Shown here piece after piece: positions 46,724-53,988 of a stretch of DNA of 64,000 nucleotides; the stretch's first letter is position 1; every line of letters begins with the position of its first letter. The notes under the pieces were generated by a model that was not told where the DNA came from, made no database searches, and worked only from the letters and a program-made list of their open reading frames with translations. The stretch lies in NCBI GenBank assembly GCA_937873715.1, contig CALMYJ010000012.1, positions 62,001-126,000 on the forward strand. Reading direction: 5' to 3'. The DNA is from an uncultured Chitinophagaceae bacterium. GTDB lineage: Bacteria; Bacteroidota; Bacteroidia; Chitinophagales; Chitinophagaceae. The translations under genes and the position numbers were made by a program.

Positions 46724-48076
46724 TTATTCTTCGTTTACAATTTGCCTTATCAGCACTTTTACTTTATCAATCCTGTTTTTATTGATGGCCAGCGGCACAA
46801 ATACAAAATCGCCGCTGATTACTTCTTCGTCTACCTGCGGAAATTCGCCGGCAATTTCCAGCACCAGCCCTGCAAGTGAATCACTATCCCCTCTTACAAC
46901 TTCAAAAGTATCGGATGGCAGGCCCATTGCTTTGCATACATCGTTAATCATGGTTTTGCCTTCAAAGATGTAGGTATTGTCATCAATTTTTTTGTTGATA
47001 CTTTCCTCATCGTCAAATTCATCCCTGATATCGCCGATAATTTCTTCCATAATATCTTCCAGCGTTACAATTCCGGATGTACCACCAAATTCATCTACCA
47101 CTACGGCAAAGTGTATATGTTTATTTCTAAACTCCTGCAATAAATCCTCAATCAGCTTTTGTTCATGTACAAAGTAGGCGGGCCGCACCAGTCTTCGCCA
47201 GTCAAACTCCTGCACCTGCATTTGTGCGGTAGAGTAAGGCAGCAGGTCTTTTGTATGCAACATACCCACTACTTCATCCAGGTTGTTTTTATATACCGGC
47301 AGGCGGGAGTAGTGCAACTCTTCCACCTTTTTAATAACAGCATCAAAACTGCTGCTGTATTCAATGCCGCTAACATCGAGCCTTGTACGCATTACCTGCT
47401 TTACGGGTGTATCGCTGAACTTGCGTATACCTTTCAGTATTTGTTTCTCTTCAACCGTGGCTTCATGCTCGGGTAGCAGGTCGATGGCATAATCCAACTG
47501 GCTGTTATCGAGCATAGAAGAGTGATGGGGGGAAAACTTTTTTTCAACAGCATTGCTAAGGTGTACCAGCCGGCGGCTCATTTTATAAAACACACTATTG
47601 ATGATTTCAATAATGAGCGAAGCGGTGGAAGCAAACCATATTTTGTGGTTGGTAGCCCATACCTTAGGCAGCACTTCGCCAAACAGCACCAGTAAAAATG
47701 TAACCGTAAATACCTTGATTAAGAAACTTACCCAAAAACCCAGGCTGAATGCCTGTAACCATTCGTCCATCAGTATGTTGGAAATAAGGATAATGCCAAT
47801 ATTTACAAGGCTGTTGGCAATGAGCATGGATGCCAGCAGGGTTTTAGGTTGCTCAAGCAGCAGTATAATACGCCGGAAAGCCGGTTGCTGCTTTGTTTTA
47901 AGCATATTAATATCCTTGTAGGTGAGTGAAAAAAATGCCACTTCTGACCCGGCAACCAAAAAAGACACTACAAACAAAAGAATGGCGAGAAAAATAAGTA
48001 CTGCAGAGGCCGCAGGCGTAACCAAAAAATAAAATCGCAGCCCGGGAAAAAGATGTAGCACCGATTGGGGGTCCAA
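46724..48076 (-). CDS. gldE: GldE, CNNM/CorC-type membrane protein
   Basis: 450 aa. The N-terminal DUF21/CNNM domain has four membrane segments (about 20-165), with VAGSEVAFFSLTYKDINML. A CBS pair follows at about 195-325 (VKQVMRTRLDVSGIE, HFAVVVDEFGGTSGIVTLEDIMEEIIGDI), and a CorC_HlyC domain at about 345-450. The start codon is TTG at 48076, giving MDPQS; no nearby ATG gives the full DUF21 domain. The family includes Mg/Co efflux proteins. The gldE name rests on the ssb-gldE-gldD order. Confidence 0.88.
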   Translation of the reverse strand: MDPQSVLHLFPGLRFYFLVTPAASAVLIFLAILLFVVSFLVAGSEVAFFSLTYKDINMLKTKQQPAFRRIILLLEQPKTLLASMLIANSLVNIGIILISNILMDEWLQAFSLGFWVSFLIKVFTVTFLLVLFGEVLPKVWATNHKIWFASTASLIIEIINSVFYKMSRRLVHLSNAVEKKFSPHHSSMLDNSQLDYAIDLLPEHEATVEEKQILKGIRKFSDTPVKQVMRTRLDVSGIEYSSSFDAVIKKVEELHYSRLPVYKNNLDEVVGMLHTKDLLPYSTAQMQVQEFDWRRLVRPAYFVHEQKLIEDLLQEFRNKHIHFAVVVDEFGGTSGIVTLEDIMEEIIGDIRDEFDDEESINKKIDDNTYIFEGKTMINDVCKAMGLPSDTFEVVRGDSDSLAGLVLEIAGEFPQVDEEVISGDFVFVPLAINKNRIDKVKVLIRQIVNEE

Positions 48077-48164
48077 AACCTTGAGTTTTAGTAAACAATA
48101 ATTTTTAAAAAGTCAACCAGCCAAAAACCATGAATGTTGGTTAAACTATGTTGTAAAGCATTTT

Positions 48165-48593
48165 TTAAAAGGGTAGTCTTTCGGGGCCCTCTTCTGCCGG
48201 GGGTGGGCCACCTGCTCCCAGATCGTCCACATTATCAACGCCGGGTGTTCCGCTGCCATCGCCACGTTTATCCAGCATGATCAGATTATCGCCTACTATT
48301 TCGGTCGCAAATTTTTTATTCCCCTCTTTATCCTCCCAGCTACGGGTTTTAAGGCGGCCCTCAATGTAAACCAGGCTGCCCCGGTGCAGGTATTTTTGTG
48401 CCAGCTCTGCCAAACCCCTCCACAGTACCACAGTATGCCACTCTGTTTGCGATATTAACTTGCCGCTCCTGTCTTTATAGGTTTCGGTAGTAGCCAGCGA
48501 AAATTTTGCCACGCAAATATTACCTTCCAAAAACTGAATATCTGGATCTTTTCCCAGGTTTCCAATAAGCATTACCCTGTTTACCCCTCTCAT
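48165..48593 (-). CDS. ssb: Single-stranded DNA-binding protein
   Basis: 142 aa. The OB-fold core is complete: MRGVNRVMLIGNLGKDPDIQF, FSLATTETYKDRSG, TEWHTVVLWRGLAELAQKYLHRGSLVYIEGRLKTRSWEDKEG. The acidic tail ends GPERLPF, close to the usual DDLPF-type tip that recruits partner proteins. Length is normal for Bacteroidota. It lies between mutY (35 bases upstream) and gldE. Confidence 0.96.
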   Translation of the reverse strand: MRGVNRVMLIGNLGKDPDIQFLEGNICVAKFSLATTETYKDRSGKLISQTEWHTVVLWRGLAELAQKYLHRGSLVYIEGRLKTRSWEDKEGNKKFATEIVGDNLIMLDKRGDGSGTPGVDNVDDLGAGGPPPAEEGPERLPF

Positions 48594-48628
48594 GATTTTC
48601 AGATTATTGCTTAAATATTATTTTCCGT

Positions 48629-49714
48629 TTACAACAAATTTAAAGATACATTTTTATCTTTTAACCAGTGGTTTATAAATTTTGGGAATGGCAGTTGTGC
48701 CAGCATTTTGGTAGTTACCCGCTGGTATCCCTTTGCGGTAGGTGAAGTGTTTAATTGCACCTGTATAAACCGTCCCTGTATTACCTGGTGTGTAAGTACC
48801 TGGCGGTACAGTTTTGATATGGCAAGTACTTCAAAGCCTCTTTTGCCGGTAAATTGCTGTAGCTGGGCAGCCCTAAGCAAATCCTCTGGTTTAATTTCAA
48901 CATCGCTTTCAACTAATATAAACTCATAAAGGCCTTCCCATACATCTCCGGCAGTACGTTTACGAACATACCATCGGCCCTTATACCCGGCAACAATATA
49001 ATTCAACCACCGCTGCTGCTTTACCAGTGTTTTTTCTTTTACAGGAAGTTGTGCTACCGTATTACCGGCAAAAGCAATGCATGATTTGTTTAAAGAACAT
49101 TGTGCACATTGCGGCAAACGGGGGGTACACACTATTGCGCCAAAATCCATAATTGCCTGGTTGTAGATGCCTGGTTGCTTTTTATCCAGCAGTAAATTGG
49201 CCATTTCGGCAAACAGTTTTTTACCCTCGCTGCTGTCAATTGCAGTATCTATATTAAAATACCTTGCCAACACCCTGAAAACATTGCCATCTACCACCGC
49301 ATGCGGCAGTCCAAAAGCAAATGAGGCAATGGCGGCCGCCGTATAAGCACCTACACCTTTTAAACGCAGCAGTTCTTCGTATGTAGCAGGAAATTTTCCT
49401 TCCAGCTCCATGGTGATAAATTTTGCGGTATGAATTAAGTTTTTGCAACGACTATAGTAGCCCAGCCCCTCCCAAAGTTTATAAACCTCTTGCTCAGAAG
49501 CACTTGCAAGCCGTTGTATAGTAGGGTATGCTTGTATAAACCGGTTATAATATGCCAGGCCCTGCTCTACCCGTGTTTGCTGCAGGATGATTTCGCTCAA
49601 CCATATTTTGTAAGGGTCTTTTTCACCCTTCCAGGGCATTTGCCGGTCATTCACTTTTAAATGCCATTTTAATAACTGCTGTACAAAATATTTTCGGTGC
49701 GCCGCTTCTATCAT
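48629..49714 (-). CDS. mutY: A/G-specific adenine glycosylase MutY
   Basis: 361 aa. Base-excision repair enzyme removing adenine opposite 8-oxoguanine. Features: SEIILQQTRVEQ with the catalytic Glu region near residue 43, helix-hairpin-helix LKGVGAYTAAAIASFAFG, the catalytic Asp in AVVDGNVFRVLARYF, and the [4Fe-4S] ligands CTPRLPQCAQCSLNKSC, exactly C-x6-C-x2-C-x5-C. A C-terminal NUDIX-like 8-oxoG-recognition domain is at about 235-350. First gene of mutY-ssb-gldE-gldD. Confidence 0.95.
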   Translation of the reverse strand: MIEAAHRKYFVQQLLKWHLKVNDRQMPWKGEKDPYKIWLSEIILQQTRVEQGLAYYNRFIQAYPTIQRLASASEQEVYKLWEGLGYYSRCKNLIHTAKFITMELEGKFPATYEELLRLKGVGAYTAAAIASFAFGLPHAVVDGNVFRVLARYFNIDTAIDSSEGKKLFAEMANLLLDKKQPGIYNQAIMDFGAIVCTPRLPQCAQCSLNKSCIAFAGNTVAQLPVKEKTLVKQQRWLNYIVAGYKGRWYVRKRTAGDVWEGLYEFILVESDVEIKPEDLLRAAQLQQFTGKRGFEVLAISKLYRQVLTHQVIQGRFIQVQLNTSPTAKGYQRVTTKMLAQLPFPKFINHWLKDKNVSLNLL

Positions 49715-49896
49715 AAACTTTTATCAAAATGCTATAGCCTGTTAAATCAATTTTATTGCAAACCATTATTGGGTGAAAATGTTCATTTAATAACAATTTG
49801 AACACTATTTATCTGATACTCAGCATTTAGTATTGTATTTTACAAAACTATTAATTATCTTACTGTCTGATAAACAAATACAAACCACAGTATAAC

Positions 49897-50226
49897 ATGA
49901 GAAAAGCAGATTTAATATCAGAAATTTCTGAAAAAACCGGTATCCCCAAGGTGGATGTAATGGTTACGCTGGAAACCATGTTTAAAGAAATTAAAAAATC
50001 ATTAGTAGCCGGCGAAAATATTTACATAAGGGGCTTTGGCAGCTTTATTACCAAAAAAAGAGCCGCCAAAATCGGTCGCAATATCAAAAAAAATATTGCC
50101 GTAGAAATTCCTGAACACTACATTCCGGCCTTTAAACCTGCCAAAGAATTTGTACAGGAGGTAAAAAACAAAAAACTCGACGATAGCGCTTCCCCGTCGC
50201 TTGACAGTATCTCTTCTGCCCCTTAG
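49897..50226 (+). CDS. HU/IHF family DNA-binding protein
   Basis: 109 aa. The HU fold is clear: MRKADLISEISEKTGIPKVDVMVTLE, ENIYIRGFGSFITKKRAAKIGRNIKK and the C-terminal IPAFKPAKEFVQEVK. A short extra tail, rich in Ser and Asp, follows. It bends and compacts DNA. It is divergent from mutY and starts the plus-strand set with the TPR protein, the COX24-like peptide and RNase E/G. Confidence 0.92.
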   Translation: MRKADLISEISEKTGIPKVDVMVTLETMFKEIKKSLVAGENIYIRGFGSFITKKRAAKIGRNIKKNIAVEIPEHYIPAFKPAKEFVQEVKNKKLDDSASPSLDSISSAP

Positions 50227-50332
50227 GCAAAAATGCTCCTTATTTTACAAAGCCCACGGCCATTCTCCCTTTGGCTGATGCCTTTTTGCATACAACTCTT
50301 AAAAATACCTGTCCCCCTTTTTACAGAAAGTG

Positions 50333-50340
50333 TATTTTTG
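50333..50340 (+). promoter_or_regulatory. -7 promoter box TATTTTTG for the TPR protein
   Basis: An exact TAnnTTTG match, 18 bases before the TTG start at 50359. It supports that non-ATG start. No -33 TTTG at ideal spacing. Confidence 0.5.
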
Positions 50341-50358
50341 CTGCCCTAAATTCAAGGT

Positions 50359-51225
50359 TTGAAAAAAACACCAACAATTTTACTATCCGGCGGACTGGTT
50401 GTATTGCTCCTCCTCCTTTTTTTTGGGAAAACAGTACCACCCGGGAACCCCGATGCAGCACATACCAATCACGACGGTCATGATCATGATGAACATGCCG
50501 CATTTGATGTACAAAATGCCCTTACACAGGCAAAAGCAGGGTTAACTTTAAGCCAGGCGGCCTACATCACAGCCATCGAAAACAGCATTTCCCGTGGCAA
50601 TGTGCAGGAACAGCAGGTAAAAGCCTATAACCAGTTGGCAAACTTTTGGAAAGATTCGGCAGCCAATACCGACTTATACGTATTTTATACCGCAGAAGCC
50701 GCTAAGTTGGTAAATTCTGAAAAAAACCTCACCTTTGCCGCCCGGCAAATTGCGGCAGCCTTTAGAACTGAAGCTGATGTAGATAAAAGAGCATGGAAGG
50801 CTGGGCAGGCTATTGAGCTGTACGAAAAAGCTATTGTACTGAACCCGGCCAATGATTCGTTAAAAGTGGAGATGGCTGGTTGTTATGTATTTGGTAAGGG
50901 TATGGCCGGCGATGCTGCCGAAACCATGAAGGGGGTGCAGCAACTGCTGGAAGTAGTGAAAACCAATCCAGAAAACATGCAGGCGCAATTGCTGCTCGGT
51001 ATTGGAGCAGTAATATCTACCCAGTATGATAAAGCGATAGAACGCCTGCAGAGAGTGGTGCAAAAACAACCTGGCAACCTCGAAGCAATATCATGGCTTG
51101 CCGATGCTTATGCAGCCAAAGGTGATAGGGAAAACGCTATAAAGTGGTACAATACAAGCAAGCAGCTTGTTAATAACCCGGCCTTTAGTGAAGCAGTAGA
51201 TGAAAGGATTAAGCAGTTGAAATAA
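50359..51225 (+). CDS. Membrane-anchored TPR protein with His/Asp-rich segment
   Basis: 288 aa. One N-terminal membrane anchor (about 6-23) is followed by a histidine-rich stretch, HTNHDGHDHDEHA, at about 35-47 that could bind metal. Several tetratricopeptide repeats then run from about 120 to 285 (KAGQAIELYEKAIVLNPANDSLKVEMAGCYVF, QYDKAIERLQRVVQKQPGNLEAISWLADAYAAKGDRENAIKWY in shortened form). It should face the periplasm. The start is TTG at 50359; the first internal ATG is far downstream. The gene set HU-TPR-rng is recurrent in Bacteroidota near gldD/gldE. Confidence 0.78.
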   Translation: MKKTPTILLSGGLVVLLLLLFFGKTVPPGNPDAAHTNHDGHDHDEHAAFDVQNALTQAKAGLTLSQAAYITAIENSISRGNVQEQQVKAYNQLANFWKDSAANTDLYVFYTAEAAKLVNSEKNLTFAARQIAAAFRTEADVDKRAWKAGQAIELYEKAIVLNPANDSLKVEMAGCYVFGKGMAGDAAETMKGVQQLLEVVKTNPENMQAQLLLGIGAVISTQYDKAIERLQRVVQKQPGNLEAISWLADAYAAKGDRENAIKWYNTSKQLVNNPAFSEAVDERIKQLK

Positions 51226-51296
51226 AATGCTGCCCGGCAGCATGATTATGATAAAAGTTATTCAAAATTATTTTTTAACAAAAAAAGATTAAGGTT

Positions 51297-51386
51297 ATGC
51301 CTTGTGGTAAAAAGAGAAAGCGTCATAAAATAGCTACACATAAACGCAAAAAGCGCTTAAGAAAAAACCGTCATAAAAAGAGGTAA
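51297..51386 (+). CDS. AURKAIP1/COX24-type 29-residue basic protein
   Basis: A tiny gene reading MPCGKKRKRHKIATHKRKKR followed by LRKNRHKKR. 17 of 29 residues are Lys or Arg and 3 are His. The sequence is the bacterial form of the AURKAIP1/COX24 C-terminal domain, related to mitochondrial small-subunit protein mS38, and is annotated across Bacteroidota as a likely ribosomal accessory protein. It lies 71 bases after the TPR gene and is closed by a strong terminator, which supports it as a real gene despite its size. Confidence 0.85.
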   Translation: MPCGKKRKRHKIATHKRKKRLRKNRHKKR

Positions 51387-51402
51387 TTCATCTTTTTATA
51401 AT

Positions 51403-51441
51403 AGCTGCCGGCATCCTCATCCCGGCAGCTTATTTAGTTTT
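51403..51441 (+). terminator. Terminator after the COX24-like gene
   Basis: A perfect 9-bp stem, AGCTGCCGG (51403-51411) with CCGGCAGCT (51422-51430), a 10-base loop and the T-rich run TATTTAGTTTT. It lies 16 bases after the stop. Confidence 0.85.
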
Positions 51442-51536
51442 CTGCCTGCAGGCTGTTATACCTATTTTTATTTGTGTAACAGGTATGCCGGTGCTCTTCC
51501 GTACAAATAAATATCCCGGTTTAAATTAAGCATTGC

Positions 51537-53084
51537 TTGACAAAAGAGTTAATCATAAACGCAGCACCCCAGGGAGTAGAAATAGCCCTGATGGAAGACA
51601 AAAAGCTGGTAGAACTGCACAATGAAAAAATTGATGCCAGTTTTGCCGTAGGCGATTTGTACCTGGGTAAGGTAAAAAAACTAATACCCGGCCTAAATGC
51701 TGCTTTTGTGGACGTAGGCTTCGAAAAAGATGCTTTTTTGCACTATACCGACCTTAGCCCCTACGTTCGCTCCCTGCTCAAGTTTACCAATACTGCCATC
51801 AATGATAAATCAGAAGGCGGATTCGATTTCGGTAAGTTTTTGGTAGAGCCGGAAATTATAAAAACCGGGAAAATTGCAGAAGTACTTAGCGGCAGGCCCA
51901 ATATACTCGTACAAATATTAAAAGAGCCAATAGCCGCCAAAGGCCCAAGACTAAGCTGCGAAATTTCGCTGCCCGGCCGTTTTGTAGTGATTACCCCGTT
52001 TAATGATGTGGTGGCGGTATCCAGGAAGATACACTCCGGCGAAGAAAGAAAAAGGCTGCAAAAAATAATTGAAGCGGTAAAGCCTAAAAACTTTGGCGTA
52101 ATTGTACGTACGGCCGCCGAAGGTAAGCACACAGCCGAACTGCATGAAGACCTTAACACCCTTGTACAAACCTGGAAAGCCATCCAGGAAAACCTGAAAG
52201 GAGCCACACCCCCATCTAAAATACTGAGTGAGCAGGCTAAAACCACCAGCATGCTCAGGGATTTGTTGAATGAAGACTTCAACAGGATAGTGGTAAATGA
52301 TAAAAATATATATAGCGATACAAGATCCTATATTCAAAAAATTGCTCCTGAAAAAGCAGATATCGTTACCTATTACAACAATGGTTCGCCCATATTCGAC
52401 AGCTTTGGTATTACCAAACAGGTAAAAGCAGCATTTGGCAAAACGGTAAACCTGCCCAGCGGTGCCTACCTCATCATTGAACATACCGAAGCGCTTCATG
52501 TAATTGATGTAAACAGTGGTTACAAAAGTGTAAGCAATAACCAGGAACAAAATGCACTTGAAACCAACCTGGAAGCTGCAGAAGAAATAGCCCGGCAACT
52601 TCGCCTGAGAGATTTGGGAGGTATTATAGTGGTAGACTTCATTGATATGAAGCTGCAGGATAATAAAAAACGCCTGGCCGATTTTATGGAACAGGTGATG
52701 CAGCCCGACCGTGCCAAACATGCCGTGCTGCCCATCAGCAAATTTGGCCTCATGCAAATTACCCGGCAGCGTATGAAGCCGGAAATGAATATTAATACTT
52801 CCGAAATATGCCCAAGCTGCAACGGTACCGGTAAAATTTCATCCTCAATTATACTCGAAGATGAAATTGAAAAAAACCTCAGCTACCTTATCATGCAAAA
52901 GCACAAGGGGCTTACTATAGAAGTAAACCCTATCATTCACACTTATCTCACCAGCGGATTCATCTCAAGGCGCAGAAGATGGATTTGGAAATACAAACAA
53001 AAAATTAAAGTGGTGGCCAATACCAATTACCACCTTACCGAGTTCCGCTTTTTTGATGATAACGACGAGGAAATAAAACTGTAA
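51537..53084 (+). CDS. rng: Ribonuclease E/G family endoribonuclease
   Basis: 515 aa. N-terminal S1-like domain (about 35-130; VGDLYLGKVKKLIPGLNAAFVDVG), then the RNase H/DNase I-like catalytic region with HVIDVNSGYKS and GGIIVVDFIDM (metal-binding Asp residues), and a zinc-link-like CPSCNGTGK near 425. Length fits RNase G rather than the scaffold-bearing RNase E. It matures rRNA and turns over mRNA. Start is TTG at 51537; MTKELIINAAP is the conserved N-terminus and no ATG is available before it. Confidence 0.93.
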   Translation: MTKELIINAAPQGVEIALMEDKKLVELHNEKIDASFAVGDLYLGKVKKLIPGLNAAFVDVGFEKDAFLHYTDLSPYVRSLLKFTNTAINDKSEGGFDFGKFLVEPEIIKTGKIAEVLSGRPNILVQILKEPIAAKGPRLSCEISLPGRFVVITPFNDVVAVSRKIHSGEERKRLQKIIEAVKPKNFGVIVRTAAEGKHTAELHEDLNTLVQTWKAIQENLKGATPPSKILSEQAKTTSMLRDLLNEDFNRIVVNDKNIYSDTRSYIQKIAPEKADIVTYYNNGSPIFDSFGITKQVKAAFGKTVNLPSGAYLIIEHTEALHVIDVNSGYKSVSNNQEQNALETNLEAAEEIARQLRLRDLGGIIVVDFIDMKLQDNKKRLADFMEQVMQPDRAKHAVLPISKFGLMQITRQRMKPEMNINTSEICPSCNGTGKISSSIILEDEIEKNLSYLIMQKHKGLTIEVNPIIHTYLTSGFISRRRRWIWKYKQKIKVVANTNYHLTEFRFFDDNDEEIKL

Positions 53085-53125
53085 TGCCGGTATACTTTAG
53101 CAAAAATTAATTCTCTATAAAAACA

Positions 53126-53152
53126 AAAGCCGTTCCAGACAAGAACGGCTTT
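53126..53152. terminator. Bidirectional terminator between rng and the zinc metallopeptidase
   Basis: A perfect 10-bp stem, AAAGCCGTTC (53126-53135) with GAACGGCTTT (53143-53152), and a 7-base loop. It is flanked by T-rich sequence on both strands and sits between two convergent genes. Confidence 0.85.
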
Positions 53153-53175
53153 ACTATTTCAAATTTCGTACACGG

Positions 53176-53871
53176 TTAATCCCTGCTCCTGGACTGGTAA
53201 ATTAGAATATACTGCACCAGCATGGCAATTGAGGCCAATGCAGCCACCACATAGGTTGATGCTGCCCATTTTAAGGCATCTTTTGCTTTTTCATGCTCAG
53301 TGGTTCGGGTAATATTGGCCGTATCCAGCCACTTTAAAGCCCTTGCTGAAGCATCAAATTCAACCGGGAGTGTAACAAGTGAAAATAAAGTGGATACTGC
53401 AAACAGTACAATACCCACCAGCAGCAATGTTTGATTACCACCGCCAAAGCCATACATACCGATACCGGCAATAATTACCCACTGCGAAAGTGATGTGCTG
53501 ATTTGTGTAACCGGCACCAGCCTGCTCCTCAGCATAAGCATAGAATAGGCAGTGGCATGCTGTACAGCGTGGCCACACTCGTGTGCTGCAACGGCTGCGG
53601 CTGCTACTGTGCGGCCCTGGTAAACATCCGGGCTCAGGTTCACAGTTTTTTTGGTGGGGTCGTAATGGTCGGATAAAAAGCCCTGCACCGATACTACCTG
53701 CACATCATATATGCCATTATCCCTAAGCATTTTCTCAGCTATTTCTTTACCGCTAAGGCCCGATGAGGTAGGCACCTGGCTGTAGGCTTTAAACTTACTT
53801 TTAAGCCTGTATTGCACCGCCATGCCTAATACCATAAACACCAGCGATACTGCAATGATTCCAAATGTCAT
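53176..53871 (-). CDS. Membrane zinc metallopeptidase (YugP-type, peptidase_2 family)
   Basis: 231 aa. Membrane helix at about 3-18, then SGKEIAEKMLRDNGIYDVQV and the zinc motif AAHECGHAVQHA (HExxH) near 92, followed by more helices at about 122-140, 146-165 and 206-225. The third zinc ligand is probably in the downstream LPVEFDASARAL stretch (Glu). Length and order match the neutral zinc metallopeptidase family related to YugP; substrates are unknown. Confidence 0.88.
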   Translation of the reverse strand: MTFGIIAVSLVFMVLGMAVQYRLKSKFKAYSQVPTSSGLSGKEIAEKMLRDNGIYDVQVVSVQGFLSDHYDPTKKTVNLSPDVYQGRTVAAAAVAAHECGHAVQHATAYSMLMLRSRLVPVTQISTSLSQWVIIAGIGMYGFGGGNQTLLLVGIVLFAVSTLFSLVTLPVEFDASARALKWLDTANITRTTEHEKAKDALKWAASTYVVAALASIAMLVQYILIYQSRSRD

Positions 53872-53942
53872 TTTTGTAACTTTTAGTAAAAATTATTTAC
53901 AAACAGCAAGCCAGATTTGTTGGCTGCCAAAAAGACAAAAAA

Positions 53943-53962
53943 AACCGGGCAATTGCCCGGTT
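53943..53962 (-). terminator. Terminator after korA
   Basis: Perfect 8-bp stem, AACCGGGC (53943-53950) with GCCCGGTT (53955-53962), loop AATT. On the minus strand it ends in about eight T's. It lies about 27 bases after the korA stop, so transcription ends before any second subunit gene. Confidence 0.9.
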
Positions 53963-53988
53963 GTACAAATTTTAATGCCCTTACAGTA

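Noticed and set aside
51951..52757. 268-aa open frame antisense to rng
   Set aside because: Opposite the conserved RNase E/G coding sequence, no motif; a shadow frame caused by codon bias.
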